Source of the DNA: CAZOKZ01 sp964580585
GTDB taxonomy: Bacteria > Sumerlaeota > Sumerlaeia > SLMS01 > JAHLLQ01
NCBI GenBank assembly: GCA_964580585.1
Contig: CAZOKZ010000040.1
Span: 1 to 44,493 of the forward strand
Reading direction: 5' to 3'
DNA length: 44,493 nt
Position 1 is the first letter of the stretch; each line of letters begins with the position of its first letter. This document shows positions 8,829-17,627 of the stretch, piece by piece. The notes beneath the pieces were generated by a model, which was not told where the DNA came from, searched no databases, and saw only the letters and a list, made by a program, of their open reading frames with translations. The position numbers were made by a program, and so were the translations under genes.

Positions 8829-9929
8829 TTAAACGCTGAATCGAAAATGCATTACGTCGCCGTCCTGAACGACATAGTCTTTGCCTTCGATGCGCAAGGC
8901 CCCGGCGGCTTTCGCGCCTGCTTCGCCTTTGTGCGTGATGAAATCGTCGTAGGCAATCACTTCGGCGCGAATGTAACCGCGTTCAAAATCCGTGTGGATC
9001 ACGCCTGCGGCTTGTGGACCCTTCCAACCTTTCTGAATGGTCCAGGAGCGCACCTCTTTAACGCCAGCGGTGAAATAGCTCATCAAACCAAGTGCGTCGT
9101 ATCCGTGGTGGATGATTTGTTCGAGACCGCTTTCTACGGCGCCGAGTGATTCGAGGAATTCCTGGCGTTCTTCGTCGCTCATCCCCGCCATTTCTTCCTC
9201 GACTTTGGCGCAGAGTTTGACAAATTCGGCGTTGCGTTCGGCAGCGATGGCTTTCACGACCTGAACGTATTCATTGTCGGAATCAAGACCGTCTTCATCG
9301 ACGTTGGCGGCGAAGATCACCTTCTTACCGGTCAGGAACCGCATTTCGCGGTTGAGCTCCTGATAGGCATCGGAATCGACGTTTGCAAACGAGGCGGCGG
9401 GCTTGCCTTCGCCCAAATGGTTAAGCAGTTCATTGGCTGCGCCGAGCAGTGTGGCGGCAGCTTTGTCGTTTTTGGCCTGCTTGACAAGGCGTTCGATCCG
9501 CTTTTCAAGCGATTGGTAGTCCGCCAGGATCAGCTCGGTTTCGATGATTTCGATATCGCTTTTCGGATCCGGCGCCCCGTTGACATGAATGACGTTTTCA
9601 TCGTCGAAGCAGCGTACAATGTGCACAATCGCAGAAGTTTCCTTGATGTTGCCGAGGAACTGGTTACCGAGACCTTCGCCTTTGCTGGCGCCCGCAACGA
9701 GACCGGCGATATCGACAAACTCCACCGTCGCAGCCAAAATGCGTTCGGGGTTGACGATCACAGCCAGTTTTTCAAGGCGCTTGTCGGGCACGGGAACGAT
9801 GGCCTTGTTAGGCTCGATCGTGCAGAAAGGATAATTGGCGGCTTCGGCGTTTTGCGCCTTGGTCAAAGCGTTGAACGTGGTGCTTTTACCGACGTTGGGA
9901 AGGCCAACGATTCCGATACTGAGGGCCAT
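8829..9929 (-). CDS. ychF: Ribosome-associated GTPase/ATPase YchF (OLA1 family)
   Basis: A 366-residue protein, matching the family length of about 363. The G1 motif GLPNVGKSTTFN starts at residue 7, followed by FCTIEPN (switch region) and the G3 motif DIAGLV. The usual NKxD is altered, as in all YchF proteins, which prefer ATP. A coiled-coil insertion follows in the middle. The C-terminal TGS-like domain is complete (LMSYFTAGVKEVRSW to the end VQDGDVMHFRF). The frame runs 47 codons further upstream, but the conserved N-terminus MALSIGIVG fixes the ATG at 9929, with GAGAGAAC upstream. Single gene, downstream of the patatin gene on the same strand; it ends at the bidirectional terminator. Confidence 0.97.
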   Translation of the reverse strand: MALSIGIVGLPNVGKSTTFNALTKAQNAEAANYPFCTIEPNKAIVPVPDKRLEKLAVIVNPERILAATVEFVDIAGLVAGASKGEGLGNQFLGNIKETSAIVHIVRCFDDENVIHVNGAPDPKSDIEIIETELILADYQSLEKRIERLVKQAKNDKAAATLLGAANELLNHLGEGKPAASFANVDSDAYQELNREMRFLTGKKVIFAANVDEDGLDSDNEYVQVVKAIAAERNAEFVKLCAKVEEEMAGMSDEERQEFLESLGAVESGLEQIIHHGYDALGLMSYFTAGVKEVRSWTIQKGWKGPQAAGVIHTDFERGYIRAEVIAYDDFITHKGEAGAKAAGALRIEGKDYVVQDGDVMHFRFSV

Positions 9930-10053
9930 GAGCGAGTTCTCTCGGGGTGGACGTGGCGCAAGGAGGGCCTGAGAGGCAATACCCCCGCGCGGCGAAAAGG
10001 GGTAACCGCTCGGGGGCGCCGTGTCCAACCGATTCTTTACATAAGCCGTTTTT

Positions 10054-11382
10054 TCACGTTCCCGGCGCAAGAGTGGTCACTTTGCGTAAGTTATTCTGGC
10101 GATACTTTTTGTAGTCTGCCCAATTGAACGTATCCAGAAACTTCTTGGCAGCCTCGACACCGCGTCGGAAGAGTAGGATTTTAGTGGGATTCTCCATCTC
10201 GAAATCCAACCAATCGATTTCTTCTTCCAGACGATTGCCTCCTTCGTCCTCTTGTATAGTGTCGATCATGGCAACCAACTGCTTAAAATCGGGATGTTTG
10301 AGGATGAAGTCATAATCCGCGTTGTGGCGTGCGGTATCGAACAACGCCATGGTGAATTTACCGACCTTGTCGGTGGCATGGCATTTCTGGCGATCAATAC
10401 CCAGTTTTGCCCCCAGCGTGGGACGACGGGGGACTTTCTCGTGATTGTGGAACACATCGATCGGGAAGTTGGACATGATCCCGCCATCCACAAAGAGGGC
10501 TTCGGACGGACAGGGGCCCACATAGCCGCTCCATTCTTTCCATTTGGTTTTCAGATCCTCGGCTTTTTTTGGGTCCATCGAACTGGAACGGTAATCGGGG
10601 ATATCGGTAGCGCGGAAGGGATGGAAGAAAAAGGGAATCGACATGGACGCTCGCACAAAATCGGCGATTTTGGTGCTGCCCGAATTTTTCCAATACAATT
10701 CCGCCATCCGGGGAAATTCGACTTTGGTGCTGGTGGTAATGTCCGCCGTGATAAGCGCCAGCTTTGGCGGTTCTTCGCTCAACGCGATGGGACCCTGAGT
10801 GTCCCCTGCAATGCAACGGAGCCCCTCGGGTTGGGTTTTCATTTTCTTTTCCAGCTTAGCTTTGGTTTCCGCTTTAAACCCTTTGAGCAATTCGTGAACC
10901 CATTTGCGGAATTCCTCTCCGGGATTCAGTCCGTAATCCTCGCAGATGTTATCGAGCACCTGGGCGCCTTTCCAGATCATCACAAATTTGTTCGCATCGT
11001 GAGACATGGCTTTGACGAAATCGCGGGCGTCTCCATCGCCATCGACGAAACGGAGGAAGTTCACCTGAGCCAGTTCGTCCAAAATCCGCAGACTCTTTTC
11101 CTCCGGCGGCGTTCCCGCCCCCGCCATCAGCGCCGCATTGATCGCTCCCGCCGAAGTTCCACCCACATGCAGAAAACGAATCCCAGCCATCTCGAGCGCA
11201 TAAGTGTAACCCACCAAGGCAATCCCCAACATGCCCCCGCCTTCCATGACCAGATCGACATATTGGTTTCCTTTATCGTCCACCACATCGGAAACATGGT
11301 ATTCTTTGTTCTTCTTTTTGGTTTTGATCTCATTGATAGCAGTCTTCACATGCGAATCATTAACAAAATCGGGCAAACCCAT
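10054..11382 (-). CDS. Patatin-like phospholipase
   Basis: A 442-residue protein with the catalytic elements of the patatin family: oxyanion-hole glycines in EGGGMLG (48-53), the nucleophile Ser77 in GGTSAGA, and the dyad Asp in FVDGGIMSN near residue 298. The fold hydrolyses acyl esters of phospholipids. No signal peptide is seen, so it probably acts in the cytoplasm or on the inner membrane. The N-terminal 40 residues are Lys-rich and the C-terminal 100 residues are not part of the core. The start at 11382 is set by GGAGGA 7 nt upstream; the open frame continues to 11481 without support. About 125 nt separate its stop from the ychF start. Substrate unknown. Confidence 0.92.
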   Translation of the reverse strand: MGLPDFVNDSHVKTAINEIKTKKKNKEYHVSDVVDDKGNQYVDLVMEGGGMLGIALVGYTYALEMAGIRFLHVGGTSAGAINAALMAGAGTPPEEKSLRILDELAQVNFLRFVDGDGDARDFVKAMSHDANKFVMIWKGAQVLDNICEDYGLNPGEEFRKWVHELLKGFKAETKAKLEKKMKTQPEGLRCIAGDTQGPIALSEEPPKLALITADITTSTKVEFPRMAELYWKNSGSTKIADFVRASMSIPFFFHPFRATDIPDYRSSSMDPKKAEDLKTKWKEWSGYVGPCPSEALFVDGGIMSNFPIDVFHNHEKVPRRPTLGAKLGIDRQKCHATDKVGKFTMALFDTARHNADYDFILKHPDFKQLVAMIDTIQEDEGGNRLEEEIDWLDFEMENPTKILLFRRGVEAAKKFLDTFNWADYKKYRQNNLRKVTTLAPGT

Positions 11383-11622
11383 GAAGAATCCTCCCTCGAG
11401 TTGAGTCGTTCGGCAAATGTAAAGAGTTGTCAGAATTACAGATTCGCCACTGGTCCAGGGCAACGTTTTTCGCAATCGCATGAGGAGGAAAAAACAAATT
11501 CATCCCACCCATGGTTCGCCACATGCATTTAAGGTGAAAAATCCGCTTGCCGCGCGGTGGGCGGTTCTTGTTAGTTAGCCCTCCCGTTCGCACGGGGACC
11601 AACTGCCAAGTGTTTTTCTCGT

Positions 11623-11710
11623 GGCCGAGTGGCGGAATTGGCAGACGCAGCGGACTCAAAATCCGCCGGGGATACCCCCCGTGAGAGTTCGAGTCTCTCC
11701 TCGGCCACCA
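11623..11710 (+). tRNA. tRNA-Leu, anticodon CAA
   Basis: An 88-nt class II tRNA. Acceptor strands GGCCGAG (11623-11629) and CTCGGCC (11700-11706) pair perfectly, followed by discriminator A and an encoded CCA. The anticodon stem is GCGGA/TCCGC with loop CTCAAAA, giving anticodon CAA at 11657-11659. A long variable arm (CGGGG...CCCCCG) and the T-arm with GTTCGAGTC complete it. It decodes UUG, which is used as a start codon by several genes nearby. Confidence 0.97.
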
Positions 11711-11722
11711 TTGAATTTCCTG

Positions 11723-11746
11723 CTCTGATACACCGATCAGAGGTTT
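11723..11746 (+). terminator. Possible weak terminator after tRNA-Leu
   Basis: CTCTGAT (11723-11729) pairs perfectly with ATCAGAG (11736-11742) around a 6-nt loop, followed by GTTTCTC. The T-run is short, so termination would be weak. Confidence 0.4.
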
Positions 11747-11820
11747 CTCAATCCCCCCATTTTCCCAAAAATACGGATACCTGTTCAGAAAAACAGGGGG
11801 AGATGAATTCTATCGAAGGC

Positions 11821-13962
11821 TTAGTATTCTACATCCTCCCAGTCATCGATTCCCGCGCTTACAGTAACGGTGACGTTGGGTGAAAAATGGCTCGTGTTCC
11901 CGGTGGGATCGACAGCTAGGGCGGAGAGAATCTTCCCCGAACTCACTGGTCCGGCACTGATGCTCCAGGCAGCGTGCCCCGATCCATCGGTCGTTGCGGT
12001 GGTCGAGCCAAGATACGTCTCGCCCGGTCCGTTGCCGGAAACGTGACCCGCCAGATTTTCGAATAGATGGATGGTGTAGAGCGTACCGGTTTCGCTATCG
12101 ATCACACCGGTAATGTTGAGCATGGAGCTATCGGTCGCGTCGATAACGGGGAAATTTTGCATTTCGTTCGCGCCGGTATCGGCATCAAGCGCATCGTTTG
12201 CCACCAGCGTTCCATTGAACGAAATCGGATAACGGCAATCGCCGTCGATCGAGTTTTCACCGATGGAAACGCTATCGGAAACGGTATTGATAAAGATATT
12301 GTCGAGCGTGCTGTGAGCGATCGTATTTTGCGTAATGGCAACCATCGTTCCTGTTACAGTCTGTGAGCATTCTATCCCATGTTGACCATTACCTCGATCG
12401 ACAAACCCAGATGTGTCCGTGCCAATGTAGTTTCCAACGATGGTGCCGTTGGTTCCCAGGAAATGAATGCCGTTTTCACCATTGCCGGATATCGTATTGC
12501 GATCGGAAACGAGCAATCCACCGATCACCGTTGAGTCCGCTGTGCCATATACTTCTATTCCATCGCTATCATTGCCAAGTACCGTGTTCCCATCGCTGGC
12601 AAGACCAATGATATTGCCATATATTTTATTGTCGTCGCCATCGACAAAGACCCCTTCGCCGTCATTTCCGGAAATCACATTGTACCGAACAATATCGGAG
12701 TCCTTCGGTAAGACGACACCTCTGGAGCCGTTACCTCGGTCGAGCAAACCCGTGGCATCCGTTCCAATATAATTGTGTTCGATGATCGTGTTGGCGCTGA
12801 GGCAAAGCACCCCGTAGCCGTCATTGCCAGAGATGATATTGCGATCCGAGACCAAGGAGCTACCAATCTGCGTACCCGTCGCAGCAAAATCGGTCATCAC
12901 CCCGAGATCGTTTCCGACCACTGTATCGCCGTCTGCGCCGAGTCCAATAATGTTTCCCATGATCTCGACTCCCACGGCATAGTTCTTCACTCCACTCAAG
13001 GTATTGCCCGACACAACATTGCCTCGGATGGCATCGGCAAAAGTTGCATTCGACCCAATGGTAATTCCAATCATTTCGTTTCCACGATCCAGAAGGCCCG
13101 TTATATCGGTGCCCACATAATTGCCTTGGATGACTCCATTGAATGCACTGAAATAGATTCCATTTCCCCCATTGCCCGAGACAATATTGCGGTCGCTGGC
13201 TAACAGCGAACCGATTGTTGCTGCACTGGCTAAGCCGGACACTTCGATTCCATCGGCTCCGTTTCCGACAATGGCATCGCCATCGGGAGCTAATCCAATG
13301 ATGTTGCCATAAATCTCAACGTTGTCGCCTCCATTATTATTGATGCCATCAGTGGCGTTGCCCGAGATCACGTTATCTTGAATGGTACAGGCAGTAACGC
13401 TCGTCTCAATCTGAATGCCATGACCGCCATTTCCAATGCCACTGCTTCCCACACTATCCGTCCCAATGATATTCCCTTCAATGACTACCGGAGAATAGAC
13501 TTCAATGCCATTTCCCGTGTTATCATTAATAACATTTCCCTTACCCGTGGCACCAATAATACCGTCAACACCGCTGAAACTGATGCCTTTCCCGTCGAAT
13601 CCATGGATGTACAAGCCATAAACTTCGCAATTCGTTCCACTTACTCGGAGACCATTGCCTGACAAATCATTACCGTCTATTTCAACCAATGAGGCATTCA
13701 CCGTCCCATCAATGATCAACGTGTCGGAAATAATCGGCAAGGCGCTGGACAGCGTAATCGTTGTCACAGCCGCATCAAATTCGACCGTATCCGGCACTCC
13801 GACCGTGGAGTTGGCATCGATGAGCGCTTGCCGCAACGTTCCAACCCCACTGTCCGCAGCAGATGTTACCGTATAGGCAGCCCCCCAACTAATAGATGTG
13901 GAAACTAATAGAATTCCACTAACTTTCATGGCGAAACGCCACGCAGACCTGATTTTCCTCAC
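11821..13962 (-). CDS. Secreted parallel beta-helix repeat protein
   Basis: A 713-residue exported protein. After a signal peptide (KVSGILLVSTSISWGA) comes a short N-terminal segment typical of right-handed beta-helix surface proteins (AYTVTSAADSGVGTLRQALIDAN). Residues about 90-560 are short turns of the type NVISGN, NYIGTD and GIEVYG. At a larger scale there are three copies of a module of roughly 100 residues, each with SDRN-SGNGGNGI, NYIGTD-TG--DRGN and GNIIGL--DG---GN. The C-terminal 120 residues resemble an immunoglobulin-like domain (ITGVIDSETGTLYTIHLFEN). The frame opens at an ATG at 13977, but GGAGGGG 5 nt before the GTG at 13962 favours that start. Function may be adhesion or polysaccharide binding; no catalytic site is evident. 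Confidence 0.9.
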   Translation of the reverse strand: MRKIRSAWRFAMKVSGILLVSTSISWGAAYTVTSAADSGVGTLRQALIDANSTVGVPDTVEFDAAVTTITLSSALPIISDTLIIDGTVNASLVEIDGNDLSGNGLRVSGTNCEVYGLYIHGFDGKGISFSGVDGIIGATGKGNVINDNTGNGIEVYSPVVIEGNIIGTDSVGSSGIGNGGHGIQIETSVTACTIQDNVISGNATDGINNNGGDNVEIYGNIIGLAPDGDAIVGNGADGIEVSGLASAATIGSLLASDRNIVSGNGGNGIYFSAFNGVIQGNYVGTDITGLLDRGNEMIGITIGSNATFADAIRGNVVSGNTLSGVKNYAVGVEIMGNIIGLGADGDTVVGNDLGVMTDFAATGTQIGSSLVSDRNIISGNDGYGVLCLSANTIIEHNYIGTDATGLLDRGNGSRGVVLPKDSDIVRYNVISGNDGEGVFVDGDDNKIYGNIIGLASDGNTVLGNDSDGIEVYGTADSTVIGGLLVSDRNTISGNGENGIHFLGTNGTIVGNYIGTDTSGFVDRGNGQHGIECSQTVTGTMVAITQNTIAHSTLDNIFINTVSDSVSIGENSIDGDCRYPISFNGTLVANDALDADTGANEMQNFPVIDATDSSMLNITGVIDSETGTLYTIHLFENLAGHVSGNGPGETYLGSTTATTDGSGHAAWSISAGPVSSGKILSALAVDPTGNTSHFSPNVTVTVSAGIDDWEDVEY

Positions 13963-14221
13963 AATTACCCCTCCCATTTGGGCTAATAGAGTTTACTAAA
14001 TAAAATTATATTATGGCACTGAAAATGAAGTGGCAACTCAACTTCACAAATATTTTTTTAGGACGTTAATAGGTTTCGTTCTATCTAGAGAACAAGAGAA
14101 TGGTGTGTTTGGAAAGTGAAGATATAAAAACACTTAATCGTCACCGATTAAGGAACGAACAACCTCTTATTCAGCCGTCCAAATGAAGAGCCTAATATGC
14201 GATAATTTAAGTCTAAGAAAA

Positions 14222-15154
14222 TCAGAAAAACGCCTGCTGCAATTCACCGTGCCAATCGTTCAGTTGGCGTTGGATGTGGTCGATGGTTTCATGCACGCCG
14301 ATTTGCACGATTTCATCCATGGGACGGGTTTCGATTTCTCTGGCTAAAGCCCGCAGACGACAGAGAGGCGCTAAATCTTCGGTTTGATTGGTAATCGCGA
14401 CGATTTGGGCTAATACGTCGGCAGCATGGCAGACGCAAAACTGAACCGAACGCGGGAATTCGGGATCTTTGAGCAAAAATCCAATAACACTAAACGGTTC
14501 AATCCGCGCCATTTTTTTCCAGTACATTTCGTATGCGCTGACGGATTTCAACACGGCCATCCATTGAGAGCTGTCGAAGGGCGAACCGAAGCTGGCATAT
14601 TGTGGCAGCAGCAAAAAATATTTCACGTCAATAATACGGGAAGTTTTGTCCGCCCGCTCGATCAAGCGTCCCAATTGCGCAAAACGGTATGCTTCGCCGT
14701 GGGTCATCGTGTCGGTTGTCAGACCAGAGAACAGATGCGATCCAACGCGAACTCGATTGAACAATTCTTCGTTGGCGGCTTGGGTACCAATTTCCGCCGC
14801 GCCGCGAACCAAATGATAGAGAGTGTTCAGATGCAGCCACATTTCGCCGGAGATGATTTCGCGAATGGCGCGCGCATTTTCACGCGCCGCGCGCAAGCAA
14901 GACAATAGCGAGTTGGGATTTTCCCGATCGAACACCAGGAAGTGAACCACATCGTCTTCGTTGGCGGTTTCATAACGCTCGAAGTAGCGCTCTTCGTCCG
15001 CCATCACGGCCAACAACGCGTCCCATTGCGACTGAACGGGAACTTCAGAATCCAGCAGCAAGTGGTTGTTGACGTCGATAAACCGTGCGATGTTTTCCGC
15101 TCGCTCGATGTAACGCGCCATCCAATATATACTGTCGGCAACCCGGCTTAGCAT
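14222..15154 (-). CDS. Alpha-E domain protein (DUF403 family)
   Basis: A 310-residue all-helical protein starting with the family signature MLSRVADSIYWMARYIERAEN. Alpha-E proteins are almost always encoded beside circularly permuted ATP-grasp and transglutaminase-like genes and are thought to take part in a peptide-ligation or peptide-modification pathway; no biochemical role is established that I know of. Conserved acidic and Arg residues in helix 1 (ARYIERAENIARF) and in LGRLIERADKTSRIIDVKY suggest a binding pocket. Its ATG overlaps the stop of the upstream ATP-grasp gene by 7 nt (ATGCTAA), so translation is coupled. This is the last gene of the five-gene minus-strand cluster. Confidence 0.93.
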   Translation of the reverse strand: MLSRVADSIYWMARYIERAENIARFIDVNNHLLLDSEVPVQSQWDALLAVMADEERYFERYETANEDDVVHFLVFDRENPNSLLSCLRAARENARAIREIISGEMWLHLNTLYHLVRGAAEIGTQAANEELFNRVRVGSHLFSGLTTDTMTHGEAYRFAQLGRLIERADKTSRIIDVKYFLLLPQYASFGSPFDSSQWMAVLKSVSAYEMYWKKMARIEPFSVIGFLLKDPEFPRSVQFCVCHAADVLAQIVAITNQTEDLAPLCRLRALAREIETRPMDEIVQIGVHETIDHIQRQLNDWHGELQQAFF

Positions 15155-16638
15155 GATTGTGACTGCCCTCCGTGTCCGTTGCCGTTATGACTCGCGTTCC
15201 CATTGCTAAGTACCCAGGTGTCTTTGCTGCCTCCCCCCTGGGAGGAGTTGACAACGAGCGAACCTTTTTTGAGTGCGACGCGTGTCAGCCCACCCGGCAA
15301 AACATGAATGTCTTCGCCGTACAAAATATAGGGACGGAGATCGACATGGCGACCCTCAAAGGAATCTCCAACCAGTGTTGGGGCACGTGAAAGCGAAATC
15401 GTCGGCTGGGCAATATAGTTACGTGGATTTGCCTGGATCAGGCGGGCAAATTCTTCCCGTTCGGACTGCGTGGAATGCGGGCCGATCAACATGCCGTACC
15501 CACCGCTTTCGTTGGCAGCTTTAACAACCAGTTTATCCAGGTTGTCGAGAACGTGCGCACGTTGCTGCTCATCGTAACAGACAAACGTGGGAACGTTTTG
15601 CAGAATCGGGTCTTCACCCAGGTAATATTTAATCATCTGGGGGACAAAAGCATAGATCACCTTGTCGTCGGCGATACCGTTGCCAATAGCGTTGGCCAAA
15701 CCAACGCGTCCATTACGATAAACGTCCCAAATGCCGGGCACGCCAAGAAGCGAATCTTTTCGGAATACTTTGGGGTCGAGGAAATTGTCATCCACGCGAC
15801 GGTAAATTACATCGACACGTTCAAGCCCACGCGTCGTGCGCATCATCACGTAACCGCCTTCGACGACAAGGTCGCGACCCTCGACGAGTTGAACACCCAT
15901 TTCACGCGCCAGGTAGGAGTGCTCGAAATACGCCGAGTTGTAAATTCCAGGCGTCAGCACGGCGACGACCGGTTCGTCCACGCCTTCCGGTGCCATTTGC
16001 GCCAGCGTTTCAAGCAACAGGGACGGATATTGATCCACGGAACGCACGTTTTGCGCATGGAACATCTTCGGGAAAATGCGCTTCAGAATATTGCGGTTTT
16101 CAAGGACGTACGACACGCCGCTCGGTGTGCGCAGGTTATCTTCAAGTACGACAAACTCGCCATCGCCACCGCGAATCAAGTCGATCCCCGAGATGTTCGT
16201 CCAAATTCCACGCTTTGGCTTCCATCCGACACAGAGAGGCCGGAATCCATCGGCGCCTTCGATCAACTCGCGCGGGACAACATGGTCCTTAATGATGCGT
16301 TGCTCGTTGTAAATGTCGTTTAGAAATTCGTTTAATGCAACGAGCCGTTGTTTGAGACCCTTTTCTAAACGATACCACTCGGTCGAGGACACGATGCGCG
16401 GTACCAAGTCGAAGGGGAAGATGCGTTCGATACCGCTTTCTTCCTTATACACGGTGAACGTAATGCCCATGTTGAGCAAATCGGCTTCGGCGGCTGCCTG
16501 ACGCGATTTGATATCGCTCAGCTCAAAGTCGCAAAACCGATCGTAGAGCATCTGGGCGTGCGGACGCACAGTACCGTCGGGAGCAAACATTTCGTCGTAA
16601 AAATCACCGACTTCATAGTTGTTGAAAATTCCTGACAT
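15148..16638 (-). CDS. Circularly permuted ATP-grasp type 2 protein
   Basis: A 496-residue protein of the COG2308 family (DUF404/DUF407). Recognisable blocks include YDEMFAPDGTVRPHAQMLYD at the N-terminus, ERIFPFDLVPRIVSSTEW, VLEDNLRTPSGVSYVLENR, LLTPG-type VAVLTPGIYNSAYFEHS, RRVDDNFLDP, LVVKAANESGGYGMLIGP and HVDLRPYILYG. ATP-grasp enzymes form amide bonds through acyl-phosphate intermediates; here substrate and product are unknown. A Gly/Asn/His/Ser-rich tail (NGNASHNGNGHGG) at the end looks disordered. The ATG at 16638 has no strong ribosome-binding site. It lies 113 nt after the transglutaminase gene and overlaps the alpha-E gene. A second, longer paralogue fused to alpha-E is encoded two genes upstream. 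Confidence 0.93.
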   Translation of the reverse strand: MSGIFNNYEVGDFYDEMFAPDGTVRPHAQMLYDRFCDFELSDIKSRQAAAEADLLNMGITFTVYKEESGIERIFPFDLVPRIVSSTEWYRLEKGLKQRLVALNEFLNDIYNEQRIIKDHVVPRELIEGADGFRPLCVGWKPKRGIWTNISGIDLIRGGDGEFVVLEDNLRTPSGVSYVLENRNILKRIFPKMFHAQNVRSVDQYPSLLLETLAQMAPEGVDEPVVAVLTPGIYNSAYFEHSYLAREMGVQLVEGRDLVVEGGYVMMRTTRGLERVDVIYRRVDDNFLDPKVFRKDSLLGVPGIWDVYRNGRVGLANAIGNGIADDKVIYAFVPQMIKYYLGEDPILQNVPTFVCYDEQQRAHVLDNLDKLVVKAANESGGYGMLIGPHSTQSEREEFARLIQANPRNYIAQPTISLSRAPTLVGDSFEGRHVDLRPYILYGEDIHVLPGGLTRVALKKGSLVVNSSQGGGSKDTWVLSNGNASHNGNGHGGQSQSC

Positions 16639-16751
16639 AAGACACGTCCGACGAGGTTCATTGCAACGTCACGCCCTTAATGTCAGATGAATGAATAGTC
16701 CTGTCAACGCTTCACCGATGACAAGCGGTCCAAACTTGAGAGTGGACCGTT

Positions 16752-17627
16752 CTAGCCGATCGGATTGACGTCCACCGACACGGTAAGTGTCTGCGAACCG
16801 CCTCCCAGCGCCACGCCGCGAATGGGACTGACCTCGCTGAAATCGCGTCCCCAGGCGAGGGTGATGTGCTGGTCGCTCGGGATCGAATTGTTGGTCGGAT
16901 CGAAATCCACCCAGCCAAGGTTGGGAATAAAAACCGCCAGCCAAGCGTGCGAAGCATCCGCGCCAACGAGTTTTTCTTTTCCCGGAGGCGGCTGGGTGAG
17001 CAGGTACCCGCTGACATAGCGTGCCGGCAGGCCAACCGAACGGACGCAGCCGATCATCAGGTGGGCGAAATCCTGGCACACGCCACGTCGTTTGTGCAAC
17101 ACTTCGGCCAGCGGAGTACTGATTGTTGTCGCGTTGGGCATGTACTTAAAATCCTGATGAATGCGCGCCATCAATTCCAGCAAACCTTCGAGGATGGGAC
17201 GCTTGGGTGGAAACGACGCTTTGGCATACAGGTACAGATCGTCGCTCAGTTCCACTTGAGGCGAATCGTACAAAAATTCGCACGCTTCCAATCCCGAAAG
17301 CGAAAGGTCCGAAAAAATCAGGTTCTGGGCAATTTCCCACATGTGAGTTTCTTCAGGCGCATAAAACTCGGTAGCCAGAACGCTCACCGTGCTTTGGGCG
17401 TCAACAATGAGCCGTTGATGCGGTTCCTGGACTGTGAGAAATGTCGTGGTGTTGCCGAAGTAATCCAGTCGTGTTTCTACGACGGCGGGATTCGGTGTTA
17501 CGGTGATTTTGGAAGCGAGGCAAATTTGAGTCGATGTCGAACGCGGAGTCAGATGTGCCTTGTTGTGGCAGATGGATACCGAGGAAGCGTATTCATAAAC
17601 GGTTTTGTGAGAGACACGATAGTTCAT
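16752..17627 (-). CDS. Transglutaminase-like cysteine peptidase-fold protein
   Basis: A 291-residue cytoplasmic protein with no signal peptide. An N-terminal beta-sandwich (about 1-120, beginning MNYRVSHKTVYEYASSV) precedes the transglutaminase-like core. The triad is visible: Cys in RRGVCQDFAHLM (about residue 175), His in DASHAWLAVF and Asp in WVDFDPTNN. Bacterial members of this family usually hydrolyse or transfer amide bonds. The frame is open to 17807, but the conserved N-terminus and a 4-nt ATGA overlap with the stop of the upstream fusion gene fix the start at 17627. Its place between two ATP-grasp/alpha-E sets points to processing of the same peptide-like product. Confidence 0.93.
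   Translation of the reverse strand: MNYRVSHKTVYEYASSVSICHNKAHLTPRSTSTQICLASKITVTPNPAVVETRLDYFGNTTTFLTVQEPHQRLIVDAQSTVSVLATEFYAPEETHMWEIAQNLIFSDLSLSGLEACEFLYDSPQVELSDDLYLYAKASFPPKRPILEGLLELMARIHQDFKYMPNATTISTPLAEVLHKRRGVCQDFAHLMIGCVRSVGLPARYVSGYLLTQPPPGKEKLVGADASHAWLAVFIPNLGWVDFDPTNNSIPSDQHITLAWGRDFSEVSPIRGVALGGGSQTLTVSVDVNPIG

Noticed and set aside
10252..11532. Plus-strand open frame of 426 codons opposite the patatin-like gene
   Set aside because: Antisense shadow; the minus-strand frame carries the catalytic motifs and a Shine-Dalgarno.
11629..11883. Short open frame beginning MAELADAADSKS
   Set aside because: It is the translated tRNA-Leu gene.
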